This document shows, one piece after another, positions 1 through 6,605 of a stretch of 35,611 bases of DNA. The stretch covers positions 1 to 35,611 of the forward strand of contig JBBDIE010000061.1 in NCBI GenBank assembly GCA_040880545.1. Reading direction: 5' to 3'. Under the pieces are notes generated by a model. That model made no database searches. It saw only the letters and a program-made list of their open reading frames with translations, and was not told where the DNA came from. Each line of letters begins with the position of its first letter. Within the stretch, counting starts at the first letter, position 1. The translations under genes were made by a program, and so were the position numbers. This DNA comes from M55B112 sp040880545. GTDB taxonomy: Bacteria; Bacteroidota; Bacteroidia; Bacteroidales; GCA-2748055.

Positions 1-124
1 TGAATCATGCGCTCTAATCCCGAAAAATAGAAAATTTTTAATTTTCGTAATTTTTCGAGGATCCTCGAATTTGTATCAGAAGCTAAGCTTCTGGCAAATT
101 CGGGACCATCTGAGCTACCTCGCC
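1..124 (-). tRNA. Interrupted, partial tRNA gene (anticodon CA-, probably tRNA-Met CAU)
   Basis: Read on the minus strand from 124, the sequence gives a 7-nt acceptor strand GGCGAGG, then TA, the D-stem GCTC and AGATGG (124 to 106). After an 88-base insertion the gene resumes at 17 with TTA, the matching D-stem strand GAGC, G26, the anticodon-stem strand CATGA, TT and the first two anticodon bases CA. The window ends there, so the third anticodon base and the 3' half are not visible. The 5' half resembles Bacteroidota elongator tRNA-Met, hence the Met-CAU (or Ile2-CAU) guess; CAA, CAC or CAG cannot be excluded. The insertion lies between G19 and T20 of the D-loop. The gene is either inactivated, processed, or makes a tRNA with a giant D-loop; sequence alone cannot decide. 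A -7-like box lies upstream at 179-186. Confidence 0.65.
18..105. mobile_element. 88-bp double-hairpin (BIME/MITE-like) element inserted in the tRNA D-loop
   Basis: The element has perfect 7-bp terminal inverted repeats, TCCCGAA at 18-24 and TTCGGGA at 99-105. It splits into two 44-nt halves, 18-61 and 62-105, and each folds as a long imperfect hairpin: an outer stem of 11/12 nt, an asymmetric internal loop (1 nt against 3 nt), a 7-bp inner stem and a 3-nt loop. Left inner stem: GAAAATT (30-36) with AATTTTC (40-46). Right inner stem: CAGAAGC (77-83) with GCTTCTG (87-93). The right half is the left half in opposite orientation, with the same ends and geometry but different, internally complementary stem sequence. 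The centre is a 16-bp palindrome at 54-69. No target duplication is evident. This resembles paired REP units (BIMEs) or a MITE; no known family was recognised. Confidence 0.6.
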
Positions 125-178
125 ATTTTGTGTTTTTGATCACGCCTGAATGCAACATTTTTTTGCGCATTCGGGGTG

Positions 179-186
179 CAAATATA
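179..186 (-). promoter_or_regulatory. Candidate -7 box for the interrupted tRNA gene
   Basis: The minus strand reads TATATTTG, an exact match to the Bacteroidota -7 consensus TAnnTTTG, 55 bases upstream of the tRNA 5' end at 124. No clear -33 TTTG is visible. The leader contains an inverted repeat (GAATGC at 148-153 and GCATTC at 167-172) that could form a hairpin before the mature tRNA. Confidence 0.4.
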
Positions 187-240
187 ATATTTTATTTGAA
201 AGGAATAATCACAAAAATTATTAATTTCGCAGAAGTTAAT

Positions 241-312
241 GCGGGAGTAGCTCAGGGGTAGAGCATCAGCTTCCCAAGCTGAGGGTCGGGAGTTCGAATC
301 TCCTTTCCCGCT
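241..312 (+). tRNA. tRNA-Gly (anticodon CCC)
   Basis: A complete 72-nt cloverleaf can be folded by eye: acceptor GCGGGAG with TTCCCGC, D-stem GCTC with GAGC, anticodon stem TCAGC with GCTGA enclosing loop TTCCCAA (anticodon CCC), and T-arm GGGAG with CTCCT enclosing TTCGAAT. The discriminator base is T at 312. The next bases are CA, so the 3' CCA is not fully encoded. A near-consensus -7 box, TAATTTCG, lies at 222-229. A terminator hairpin follows at 319. Confidence 0.95.
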
Positions 313-318
313 CAGGTT

Positions 319-351
319 AGGGACTCTTATATCGAATAGGGTCCCTTTTTT
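319..351 (+). terminator. Rho-independent terminator after tRNA-Gly
   Basis: The arms AGGGAC (319-324) and GTCCCT (341-346) are perfect complements, followed directly by a T-run. It lies 7 bases after the tRNA 3' end. Confidence 0.75.
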
Positions 352-492
352 ATTATGCAATTTTTTACAGCCAGGGAAACGAAGAAGTCCGGATTAATCC
401 AATAAACGTTTTACCTCATTACGTAGCACAGGTTGAGATTTTTTAATAATTAACCACCGCTACCTCAATCTCGCCTGCCGTGGGGGCACTGT

Positions 493-516
493 ATACCAAT
501 CACATGTGATTGGTAT
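493..516. repeat. Perfect 24-bp palindrome
   Basis: Positions 493-504 (ATACCAATCACA) are the exact reverse complement of 505-516. The site lies about 50 bases beyond the stop codon of the minus-strand gene at 568-1368. There is no T-run on either side, so it is not a standard terminator; a dimeric protein-binding site or a transcript-end hairpin are the main options. A weaker imperfect inverted repeat lies nearby (429-440 with 467-477). Confidence 0.7.
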
Positions 517-567
517 GGATATCAATGAAGGGTAACATGTTTTTGTGGCTGCTCAACATAAAAAAAA

Positions 568-1356
568 TTATTCCCTCAGATGCAGATTCACAAAAGGGAG
601 TACCCTGCACCATGCTGGATTATTTTCAGCAATATTGATCAGTCCGAACTGTACCCCATGCAATTCCCTCGTTCTGTTTACCAGTGCAAGCGAAATACCT
701 TTGTATTTGGTTGTATTGGAATATGCTGCCAGGGAACCTCCAACAAAATCTTCAGATTTCATGTATCCAGCTGATACAGCCACACCTTGAATCCTGTTAC
801 TGTAGATACATCCCAAACCCATGGTTGCACCACAGATCAATTCACCAGAATGTACCAGTAATCCACCTACAATCAATCCTCTCGCTTCCCGGGATGCGTT
901 CGCAACTCCAGATACTGAAATACCAGCAATCCTGTCAGCAGTAGTATATAGTCCACTTGCCGATATTCCCCTCAAAGAACCTCCCAACCCAAGTACAGCA
1001 CCGCCTATGTTTAATCCAGTTAAATTACCCGAAGCACCCACACCGATCACTCCCAAATTAATAAGACGCATGGTTCCTCCGGTTGGAATTATTCCTACAC
1101 TGACCCCGTTTACAATGGCATCCATGTTCTGATGCGACTTTGCCCATAGTGTAATGTTCAATCCATTGACCACCTTCACATCCCCGTCGGCGAAATTCAT
1201 GCGCAATCCGCTGAATTCATACGAATTGCCAATACTGATCCCATATTTCTTTGCCGGAAAATTCAGGGCATGACCATTGGATACTGTATCCCGGCCATGC
1301 AGACAGAATGTTCCAAAGATTAATACAACTGTAATTGTCAGAGGTAATTTTTTCAT
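568..1356 (-). CDS. Secreted glycine-rich repeat protein, function unknown
   Basis: The frame is open from 1368 and encodes 266 aa. The start taken here is the internal ATG at 1356 (protein MKKLPLTITVV..., 262 aa), because it gives a compact signal peptide with a Lys-Lys n-region and a hydrophobic core ending near residue 20. The mature part is made of loose repeats of about 20 residues rich in Gly, Ile, Val, Leu, Asn and Ser (for example LINLGVIGVGASGNLTGLNI), alternating short hydrophobic strands with G/N turns. This looks like the repeat pattern of the LA_2272-type surface-repeat proteins and suggests a stacked beta structure at the cell surface or in the periplasm. No catalytic motif is visible. 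It is separated by about 240 bases from the MFS gene upstream on the same strand and is probably transcribed separately. Confidence 0.75.
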   Translation of the reverse strand: MKKLPLTITVVLIFGTFCLHGRDTVSNGHALNFPAKKYGISIGNSYEFSGLRMNFADGDVKVVNGLNITLWAKSHQNMDAIVNGVSVGIIPTGGTMRLINLGVIGVGASGNLTGLNIGGAVLGLGGSLRGISASGLYTTADRIAGISVSGVANASREARGLIVGGLLVHSGELICGATMGLGCIYSNRIQGVAVSAGYMKSEDFVGGSLAAYSNTTKYKGISLALVNRTRELHGVQFGLINIAENNPAWCRVLPFVNLHLRE

Positions 1357-1551
1357 GTTAGTTATCATATAAATTATGTTCCAGATTGAATGGTATTACG
1401 ATAGTTGAAATTCCCGGTGACGGCATCCCGGATTAACCTCAATGCTATCCTACTGAAATTCATAATTAAAGGTAGTACATCTATTTGAAATGGTGTACTT
1501 GTCATGACAAAAACATTCACCGAATAGCTGTAAAACAGTATTTTACATATC

Positions 1552-1572
1552 CCGGACTTACATTATGTCCGG
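1552..1572 (-). terminator. Candidate hairpin after the MFS gene
   Basis: CCGGAC (1552-1557) and GTCCGG (1567-1572) form a perfect 6-bp GC-rich stem with a 9-nt loop, 27 bases past the MFS stop codon. No T-run follows, so it is a weak terminator call. Confidence 0.35.
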
Positions 1573-1598
1573 TCTGAAAAAGGAACCTCAAAACCTTA

Positions 1599-2939
1599 TC
1601 ATCCCTGCAGCACTTCCGGCTTTTTCTTCCTGTACACCACAAACAGGATGGAAAATCCCACGATCATGATCAGCGGTAGAACACCTACGCTCTGCAGCGC
1701 CACCTGTGTATTATGGGTTTCCATAACGCGTCCCATCACCGGCATAAACATGGAGGCCGAAACAAACCCGGCTCCACCCAGCAACGACAAGCCCAACGCT
1801 CCGGTCCTGGGAATGTACTCAGAGGTGAACCCAAGCATGGTTGGCCAGAAATAGGTGATACCGATGGCGAAGAAGATGGCCCCCACGATGGTCAGTGCAG
1901 GCAGGGTTACCAGGCTCAGCACATAGATCCCAATGGCAGCGAAAATAGATGAAAGCAGTAATACCCCCACGGGATTGATCCTGTGGATCAATTGCCCGGC
2001 AAAGAATCGTCCCACTGCCATGATTCCTGAAATCAATGCCAGAATCAACATCGGACTCACTCCGGCATTGCCGAGTAATGCATTCACCCACTGGTTTGTA
2101 ACAAGTTCCGTTGAAGATGTGAGCAGCATCAGGGTGAACATTACCGGAAAGATGACACTTTCTTTCCTGATAAACAGTGCCTCAACCACAGATATTACGG
2201 CCACTGTACCAATCATTACCAGGTACATCCAACCTTTCGGGAAGGATATCACATCGATTGCAAGCAGGATCATCAGGGTCATGGCAAAAATCACCGTTAC
2301 AGGGGCACCTATGGCGCTGAGCATCCCCTTGTAGCTGACTCCGCTGGTTACGCGCTCCGTTTCGGGGATCTTCTGTCCCAGTAACATCACCCCGTAAATG
2401 ACCAGGGGAATAAATAACAGTCCCGCGTAGATCTGCCACCCGATATCCAGTTTATCCATCATAAAAAATGCCAGCAGACTTCCGATAACGATCCCACCTG
2501 GAAACCATACATGGAACCGGTTCAGCATTTTTGATTTCTCTTTCGGGTATATTGTTGCGATCAGCGGATTAAAAGCAGCTTCCACACTTCCGTTTCCTAA
2601 CCCAATAAATACATTGGCTATGAACAGCGTCTCTTTGGTCTGCGCTAAAATAAATATAACTGCACCGATGAGTTGTAAAATAAAGGCGGTCCATACAAGC
2701 GTTTTTGTCTTTACAATGTCAATGATAAATCCTCCCAGCACCATGGCTATGGTGAATCCCCAGAATGCCGGGCTGAATGCCCATCCGATCGCCTCTTTTG
2801 AAATTCCGAAAATACCGCCCTCCTCCACAGGACCGAATATCTCCTCGATTTTTGCCCGCATGGCAAAGGTCAGTGCAGTTACCAGAAGTGCAAAACAGCT
2901 TCCGATAAACAACCTGGATTTGTTGTAGTTTTGATTCAT
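1599..2939 (-). CDS. MFS transporter, 12-TM type, substrate unknown
   Basis: The protein has 446 aa and about 12 predicted membrane helices, arranged as two six-helix halves joined by a short cytoplasmic loop near residue 210 (GQKIPETERVTSG). The first helices follow a short N-terminus, and the glycine-rich region at GLGNGSVEAAFNPLIATIYP (about residues 113-132) fits helix 4 of the family. The proline and glycine pattern and the extended loop between helices 1 and 2 recall the sugar-permease-like (FucP/FHS-like) group, but no substrate-specific motif was identified. The protein ends in a basic, charged tail (YRKKKPEVLQG). A second MFS gene of a different family lies about 200 bases upstream on the same strand. 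A candidate terminator hairpin lies between them, so they are probably independent units. Confidence 0.85.
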   Translation of the reverse strand: MNQNYNKSRLFIGSCFALLVTALTFAMRAKIEEIFGPVEEGGIFGISKEAIGWAFSPAFWGFTIAMVLGGFIIDIVKTKTLVWTAFILQLIGAVIFILAQTKETLFIANVFIGLGNGSVEAAFNPLIATIYPKEKSKMLNRFHVWFPGGIVIGSLLAFFMMDKLDIGWQIYAGLLFIPLVIYGVMLLGQKIPETERVTSGVSYKGMLSAIGAPVTVIFAMTLMILLAIDVISFPKGWMYLVMIGTVAVISVVEALFIRKESVIFPVMFTLMLLTSSTELVTNQWVNALLGNAGVSPMLILALISGIMAVGRFFAGQLIHRINPVGVLLLSSIFAAIGIYVLSLVTLPALTIVGAIFFAIGITYFWPTMLGFTSEYIPRTGALGLSLLGGAGFVSASMFMPVMGRVMETHNTQVALQSVGVLPLIMIVGFSILFVVYRKKKPEVLQG

Positions 2940-3059
2940 AATGATAGGTTTAGGTTGGTAAGCTAATATGGGTTAATCGTTTGAAATCCTCTGTTCGAAA
3001 GGTCTAAATTTATAACTTCATATCAATTTAACAAAAAATGGGAGAAATAAACAGGGGAA

Positions 3060-3092
3060 TTCCAGGGTAGTCGTCCATCTTCATCCCTGGAA
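3060..3092 (-). terminator. Candidate terminator hairpin between the two MFS genes
   Basis: TTCCAGGG (3060-3067) and CCCTGGAA (3085-3092) form a perfect 8-bp stem with a 17-nt loop, about 50 bases past the stop codon of the gene at 3143-4528. No long T-run follows on the minus strand. Confidence 0.4.
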
Positions 3093-3142
3093 AAACAGGA
3101 AAATTCTATGGTTAATTTAATCGCTGCATAGACTAATGTTCG

Positions 3143-4528
3143 TCAATTTTCAACCTTCCCCCTGGCCACAGAGGCAAAAACGCCCCCAAAACACAATATT
3201 GCAAACAGTATAAAGGAGTATCGCATCGACTTCAGGAACGGCTCATGGACCTGCGGGGTGATCTCTGTTTTCCCGATCAAGAGGGAGAAAAGGATCAGCA
3301 CGATCCCCATACTCAGCATCTGTCCGATCATCCGCATGGTACCTACCGCCCCGGATGCCACCCCATAAAATTTCGGCTCCACGGAGCTCATGATCGCATT
3401 TGTATTGGGGGAGGAGAAAAGCGCAAACCCGATACCCATCAGTACCAGCACACTGTAAAAATAGGGCATGCCGGTATGAGAACCTGCAAAGGCAAGCATG
3501 GTAAGTCCTACTGTTGTAAACCCCATCCCGGCCGACGCCAGTACCTGTGGCTGGATTTTGTCCGAAAGTCTGCCGGTTACCGGTGAGAACACTGCCATGA
3601 TCAGGGGCTGGATCACCAGTACCAGTCCTGCCCCTGCAGGGGTCATCCCCTTGATATACTGAAAATAGAAACTAAGCAAGAAACCCACCCCGAATGTGGC
3701 ACTGTAGTTGATCAGGGCTGCCAGGTTGGAGAAGGCAAATACCCGGTTGAAACGGTACAGTGCAATCTCCATCAGTGGATCTGCTGTTCTGTTTTCCAGT
3801 CTTACGAAAAGTACGAAAGCCACGACACTTAATCCCAGCAAAATATAACCAACGGGCTTCGGCACCTGTGCCAAACCCGTCATCATCAGCGTTAGGGTGA
3901 GCATGTAGAGCAGAGTTCCCCTGAGGTCAAATGCCCCTTTCCTGGTGCCGGCCCACTCCCCTTTCAGTTTCCATTGAAGTATGAATATCGTAATGACACC
4001 AATGGGAACCAGTATCCAGAAAATACTTCTCCAGCCAAAATGCTGGGTAAGCAGTCCACCCACAAAAGGGCCAGCAGATAGTCCTGTATAAACAGCGGCC
4101 ACATTAATTCCCAGTGCCCTTCCCCGCTCACCCGGCGGAAAGACAGAGCTGAGAATGGCAACCCCTGTACTGAATATCATCGCACTACCGATACCCTGGA
4201 ATATCCTGGATCCGATAAGCATGTAAATATCGCCTGCAAGCGCCCCGGCTGCACTGGAGATGGTAAACAGGATCAGCCCGTAATTAAATATGCGCTTTCG
4301 CCCCACAATGTCGGCCAGCCTGCCGAACGGTAGTAGAAATATCGCTGTTGCCAGCAGGTACATGGTTGCCGTAAGGTTCAGCAGGATTGCGTCCGCACCC
4401 AGATCCGCTCCGATGCCCGGAAGAGCCACATTAAGCGCTGAACCTAAAAAGGGGGTTAGAAAGGAAGCGATGGTGGCAACCAGCAAGGCTGCCTTTTTCT
4501 CCCGGTTTTTTTCAGAAATTTGATCCAT
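3143..4528 (-). CDS. MFS transporter, DHA2 (EmrB/QacA-like) family
   Basis: The protein has 461 aa and about 14 predicted membrane helices. Features of the DHA2 drug:proton antiporter family are visible: a first helix followed by LNVALPGIGADLG (near residue 32, equivalent to the 'VALPxIxxdL' motif D1), the motif A loop GRLADIVGRKR between helices 2 and 3 (about residues 69-79), and a motif C-like stretch AVYTGLSAGPFVGGLL in helix 5 (about 145-160). Family members export hydrophobic compounds or drugs using the proton gradient. The actual substrate is unknown. No membrane-fusion (EmrA) or TolC-like gene is adjacent, so it probably acts alone at the inner membrane. The start ATG at 4528 fits the usual short charged N-terminus. 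Confidence 0.88.
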   Translation of the reverse strand: MDQISEKNREKKAALLVATIASFLTPFLGSALNVALPGIGADLGADAILLNLTATMYLLATAIFLLPFGRLADIVGRKRIFNYGLILFTISSAAGALAGDIYMLIGSRIFQGIGSAMIFSTGVAILSSVFPPGERGRALGINVAAVYTGLSAGPFVGGLLTQHFGWRSIFWILVPIGVITIFILQWKLKGEWAGTRKGAFDLRGTLLYMLTLTLMMTGLAQVPKPVGYILLGLSVVAFVLFVRLENRTADPLMEIALYRFNRVFAFSNLAALINYSATFGVGFLLSFYFQYIKGMTPAGAGLVLVIQPLIMAVFSPVTGRLSDKIQPQVLASAGMGFTTVGLTMLAFAGSHTGMPYFYSVLVLMGIGFALFSSPNTNAIMSSVEPKFYGVASGAVGTMRMIGQMLSMGIVLILFSLLIGKTEITPQVHEPFLKSMRYSFILFAILCFGGVFASVARGKVEN

Positions 4529-4618
4529 GTACCAATCCGATGTAAGAACAAAGATAAAAGAATTAAGTAGTGAATTTCCATTTTATCCTTCTGCCAAAAT
4601 TCAATTTTAATAATCCAA

Positions 4619-4626
4619 TAATTTTG
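4619..4626 (+). promoter_or_regulatory. Candidate -7 box for the START-like gene
   Basis: TAATTTTG is an exact match to the Bacteroidota -7 consensus TAnnTTTG, 46 bases before the chosen ATG at 4672. No good -33 element is visible. Confidence 0.35.
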
Positions 4627-4671
4627 CTATATTGCAATTCAGACCATTGCTTTGCAAAAATCCTTACGATT

Positions 4672-5046
4672 ATGAGTGAAAAATTTGAATTGGAGTATAC
4701 ATTTAGTACTTCTCCCCGCGTTCTTTTTAATCGTTTGAGTACCCCGGCAGGACTTGCAGAGTGGTTTGCAGATGATGTCAACCTTAAAAACGGGCTCTTT
4801 TCATTCGTCTGGGATGAAACAGAGCAGTTTGCCGAAGTAGTCTCTCGAAAAGATAATAACCACATCAGATTCAGGTGGGTCGAAGAGGGTGAAGAGACCT
4901 ACTTTGAATTTAAAATTCAGAAAGATGAACTGACCGGTGACCTTGCCTTGTTGATCACGGATTTTGCCGATAAAGATGAAAAGGAAGATGCAGCCGGACT
5001 CTGGGATACCCAGATCGCAGAACTAAAACATGCCATTGGTTTATAA
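4672..5046 (+). CDS. START-like domain protein (Bacteroidota AHSA1-like)
   Basis: The frame is open from 4570, but the ATG at 4672 is preferred. It gives the 124-aa protein MSEKFELEYTFSTSP..., starting directly on the first beta strand of the fold and just after a -7-like box. Visible features are the SPRVLFNRLSTPAGLAEWFAD segment (about residues 14-34), typical of helix 1 and the W-F-A-D turn of SRPBCC/AHSA1-like proteins, then alternating strands (FSFVWDE, AEVVSR, IRFRWVEE, YFEFKI, LALLITDFAD) and a C-terminal helix ending in AELKHAIGL. The fold forms a hydrophobic ligand pocket; the ligand in this branch is not known. The LptF/LptG-family permease begins 75 bases downstream on the same strand. 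Confidence 0.85.
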   Translation: MSEKFELEYTFSTSPRVLFNRLSTPAGLAEWFADDVNLKNGLFSFVWDETEQFAEVVSRKDNNHIRFRWVEEGEETYFEFKIQKDELTGDLALLITDFADKDEKEDAAGLWDTQIAELKHAIGL

Positions 5047-5120
5047 CATCAATTGTCTTTCCCTTAAAATAAGTTACTTTTACTACCGTTTTATCGTTGT
5101 AGGAATTCATTCATGGAAAA

Positions 5121-6605
5121 GTGAAACGGTTACATTATCTCGTCATAAAATCATTCTTCGGACCCCTGATCCTTACCTTCTTCATGGTGATTTTCATATT
5201 ACTCATGCAGTTTTTATGGAAATACATCGACGATCTGGTTGGCAAAGGTCTGGAAACAAAAATTCTGGCAGAGTTTCTGCTCTATTCAAGCGCCAGCATG
5301 GTACCCATGGCACTGCCACTGGCCGTGCTGCTGTCATCGTTGATGACATTTGGCAACCTGGCGGAGAACCTGGAACTGCTGGCATTTAAATCCTCCGGTG
5401 TATCCCTCACCAGGATCATGGCTCCGCTTACCTATGTAGTTGTGGTCATAACCATTGCAGCATTTATTTTTGCAAATAATGTGATGCCGGTTTCGAACCT
5501 GAAATTACGTGCATTGCTCCATGATATCCAGCGACAAAGGCCCGAACTTCAGATCCAGCCAGGGGTATTTGATAATACCATGGAAGGGTATTCTATCAGG
5601 ATCGGGGACCAGGACAGCAAAACCAGTCTACTGAAGGATATATGGATCTACGATCATACAGACAAGGCAGGAAATGTTCATGTGACCATCGCGGATTCGG
5701 GATACATGAAAATGTCCAGTGATGAAAAACATCTGATTCTTACACTGTATAATGGAAACAGCTACGTGGAACTGCAAAAAACCAAAAAGAAGAATGAACC
5801 AAAAACCTATCCTCACCGGCGGGATAAGTTTGCCAAACAGGAGATGCTCATCGAACTTACCGGGTTTGGACTGAACCGGACGGATCACAATATCTGGAAG
5901 AACAGCTTTTCCATGATGAATCTCAAACAGTTGAACCATTTTGAAGACTCCCTCAACGACGATCTTACAAACCTGCGTACTTCAGTGAATGATCTGGTGG
6001 AGAACAGTACCGTCAGGAAGGCAAAAAAGACGATGATAAAAAGCATTGGAACCCTGGATTCTCTCGAGTTGGCGGAACTTGTACCCGCTTATCGCAAGAT
6101 TGATATCGATTCGGCTTTCAACGCCATGAGCAAAATTGAAAAACGAAGAGCCGTTGCACAAGCGATCAATGTGGCCAGGACCAATAAATCTTTTGTATCC
6201 ACCAATGCCAACCAGGCCGGTTACAAAATCAAACGGCTCAGAAGATACCAGATTGAGAAACACAGGAAGTTTACCCTTTCGTTTTCCTGCCTCATATTCT
6301 TCTTCATAGGCGCGCCTCTGGGAGCGATCATCAGGAAAGGCGGACTTGGACTGCCGGTCATTGTTAGTGTACTGTTCTTCCTGGCATGGTATATGATTTC
6401 CATTACCGGGGAAAAATTTGTGAGGGAAGATATGGTATCCCCGTTCAGCGGAATGTGGTTCTCATCCTTTATTCTGATACCTCTGGGAATATTTCTTTCC
6501 TATAAAGCATCCACAGATTCGGTGATTATGAACATTGATTCGTACTTCACATTTTTAAAGAAATTCAGAAACAGATTGCAGAAAAGATTATTGCAGGTAA
6601 AATGA
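5121..6605 (+). CDS. LptF/LptG-family permease (LPS export), enlarged
   Basis: This is a membrane subunit of the Lpt ABC system that extracts lipopolysaccharide from the inner membrane and passes it to the LptA/LptC bridge. The 494-aa protein begins KRLHYLVIKSFFGPLILTFF, the usual first helix of the YjgP/YjgQ family. It has the conserved region MVPMALPLAVLLSSLMTFGNLAEN (about residues 55-80), where LptB contacts are expected, then a periplasmic beta-jellyroll domain (about 115-260), and three C-terminal helices starting at FTLSFSCLIFFFIGAPLGAIIRKGG (about 390-415). E. coli LptF and LptG are about 360 aa. The extra ~120 residues form a charged, helix-rich stretch at about 265-385, between the jellyroll and helix 4. 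The start is GTG at 5121, since the nearby ATG at 5113 meets a stop after two codons. The stop overlaps the next gene (ATGA). Confidence 0.92.
   Translation: MKRLHYLVIKSFFGPLILTFFMVIFILLMQFLWKYIDDLVGKGLETKILAEFLLYSSASMVPMALPLAVLLSSLMTFGNLAENLELLAFKSSGVSLTRIMAPLTYVVVVITIAAFIFANNVMPVSNLKLRALLHDIQRQRPELQIQPGVFDNTMEGYSIRIGDQDSKTSLLKDIWIYDHTDKAGNVHVTIADSGYMKMSSDEKHLILTLYNGNSYVELQKTKKKNEPKTYPHRRDKFAKQEMLIELTGFGLNRTDHNIWKNSFSMMNLKQLNHFEDSLNDDLTNLRTSVNDLVENSTVRKAKKTMIKSIGTLDSLELAELVPAYRKIDIDSAFNAMSKIEKRRAVAQAINVARTNKSFVSTNANQAGYKIKRLRRYQIEKHRKFTLSFSCLIFFFIGAPLGAIIRKGGLGLPVIVSVLFFLAWYMISITGEKFVREDMVSPFSGMWFSSFILIPLGIFLSYKASTDSVIMNIDSYFTFLKKFRNRLQKRLLQVK

Noticed and set aside
18..105. Group I or group II intron in the tRNA
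   Set aside because: Only 88 bases long, with no P/Q/R/S or domain V-like core, and inserted in the D-loop rather than the anticodon arm.
18..105. Integron attC site
   Set aside because: The paired hairpins with unpaired bases are reminiscent, but the ends are TCCCGAA rather than GTTRRRY/RYYYAAC and no cassette or integrase is adjacent.
115..360. 81-aa minus-strand open frame
   Set aside because: It runs through the antisense of tRNA-Gly and the terminator, and the translated sequence is explained by the tRNA.
821..1132. Plus-strand frame of 103 aa
   Set aside because: It lies entirely antisense to the glycine-rich repeat protein. Its Pro/Thr-rich translation mirrors the Gly-rich codons.
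1933..2334. Plus-strand frame of 133 aa
   Set aside because: It is antisense to the first MFS gene, with no recognisable motif.
3245..3586. 113-aa His/Gly-rich plus-strand frame
   Set aside because: It is antisense to the DHA2 transporter and has the composition of a shadow frame.
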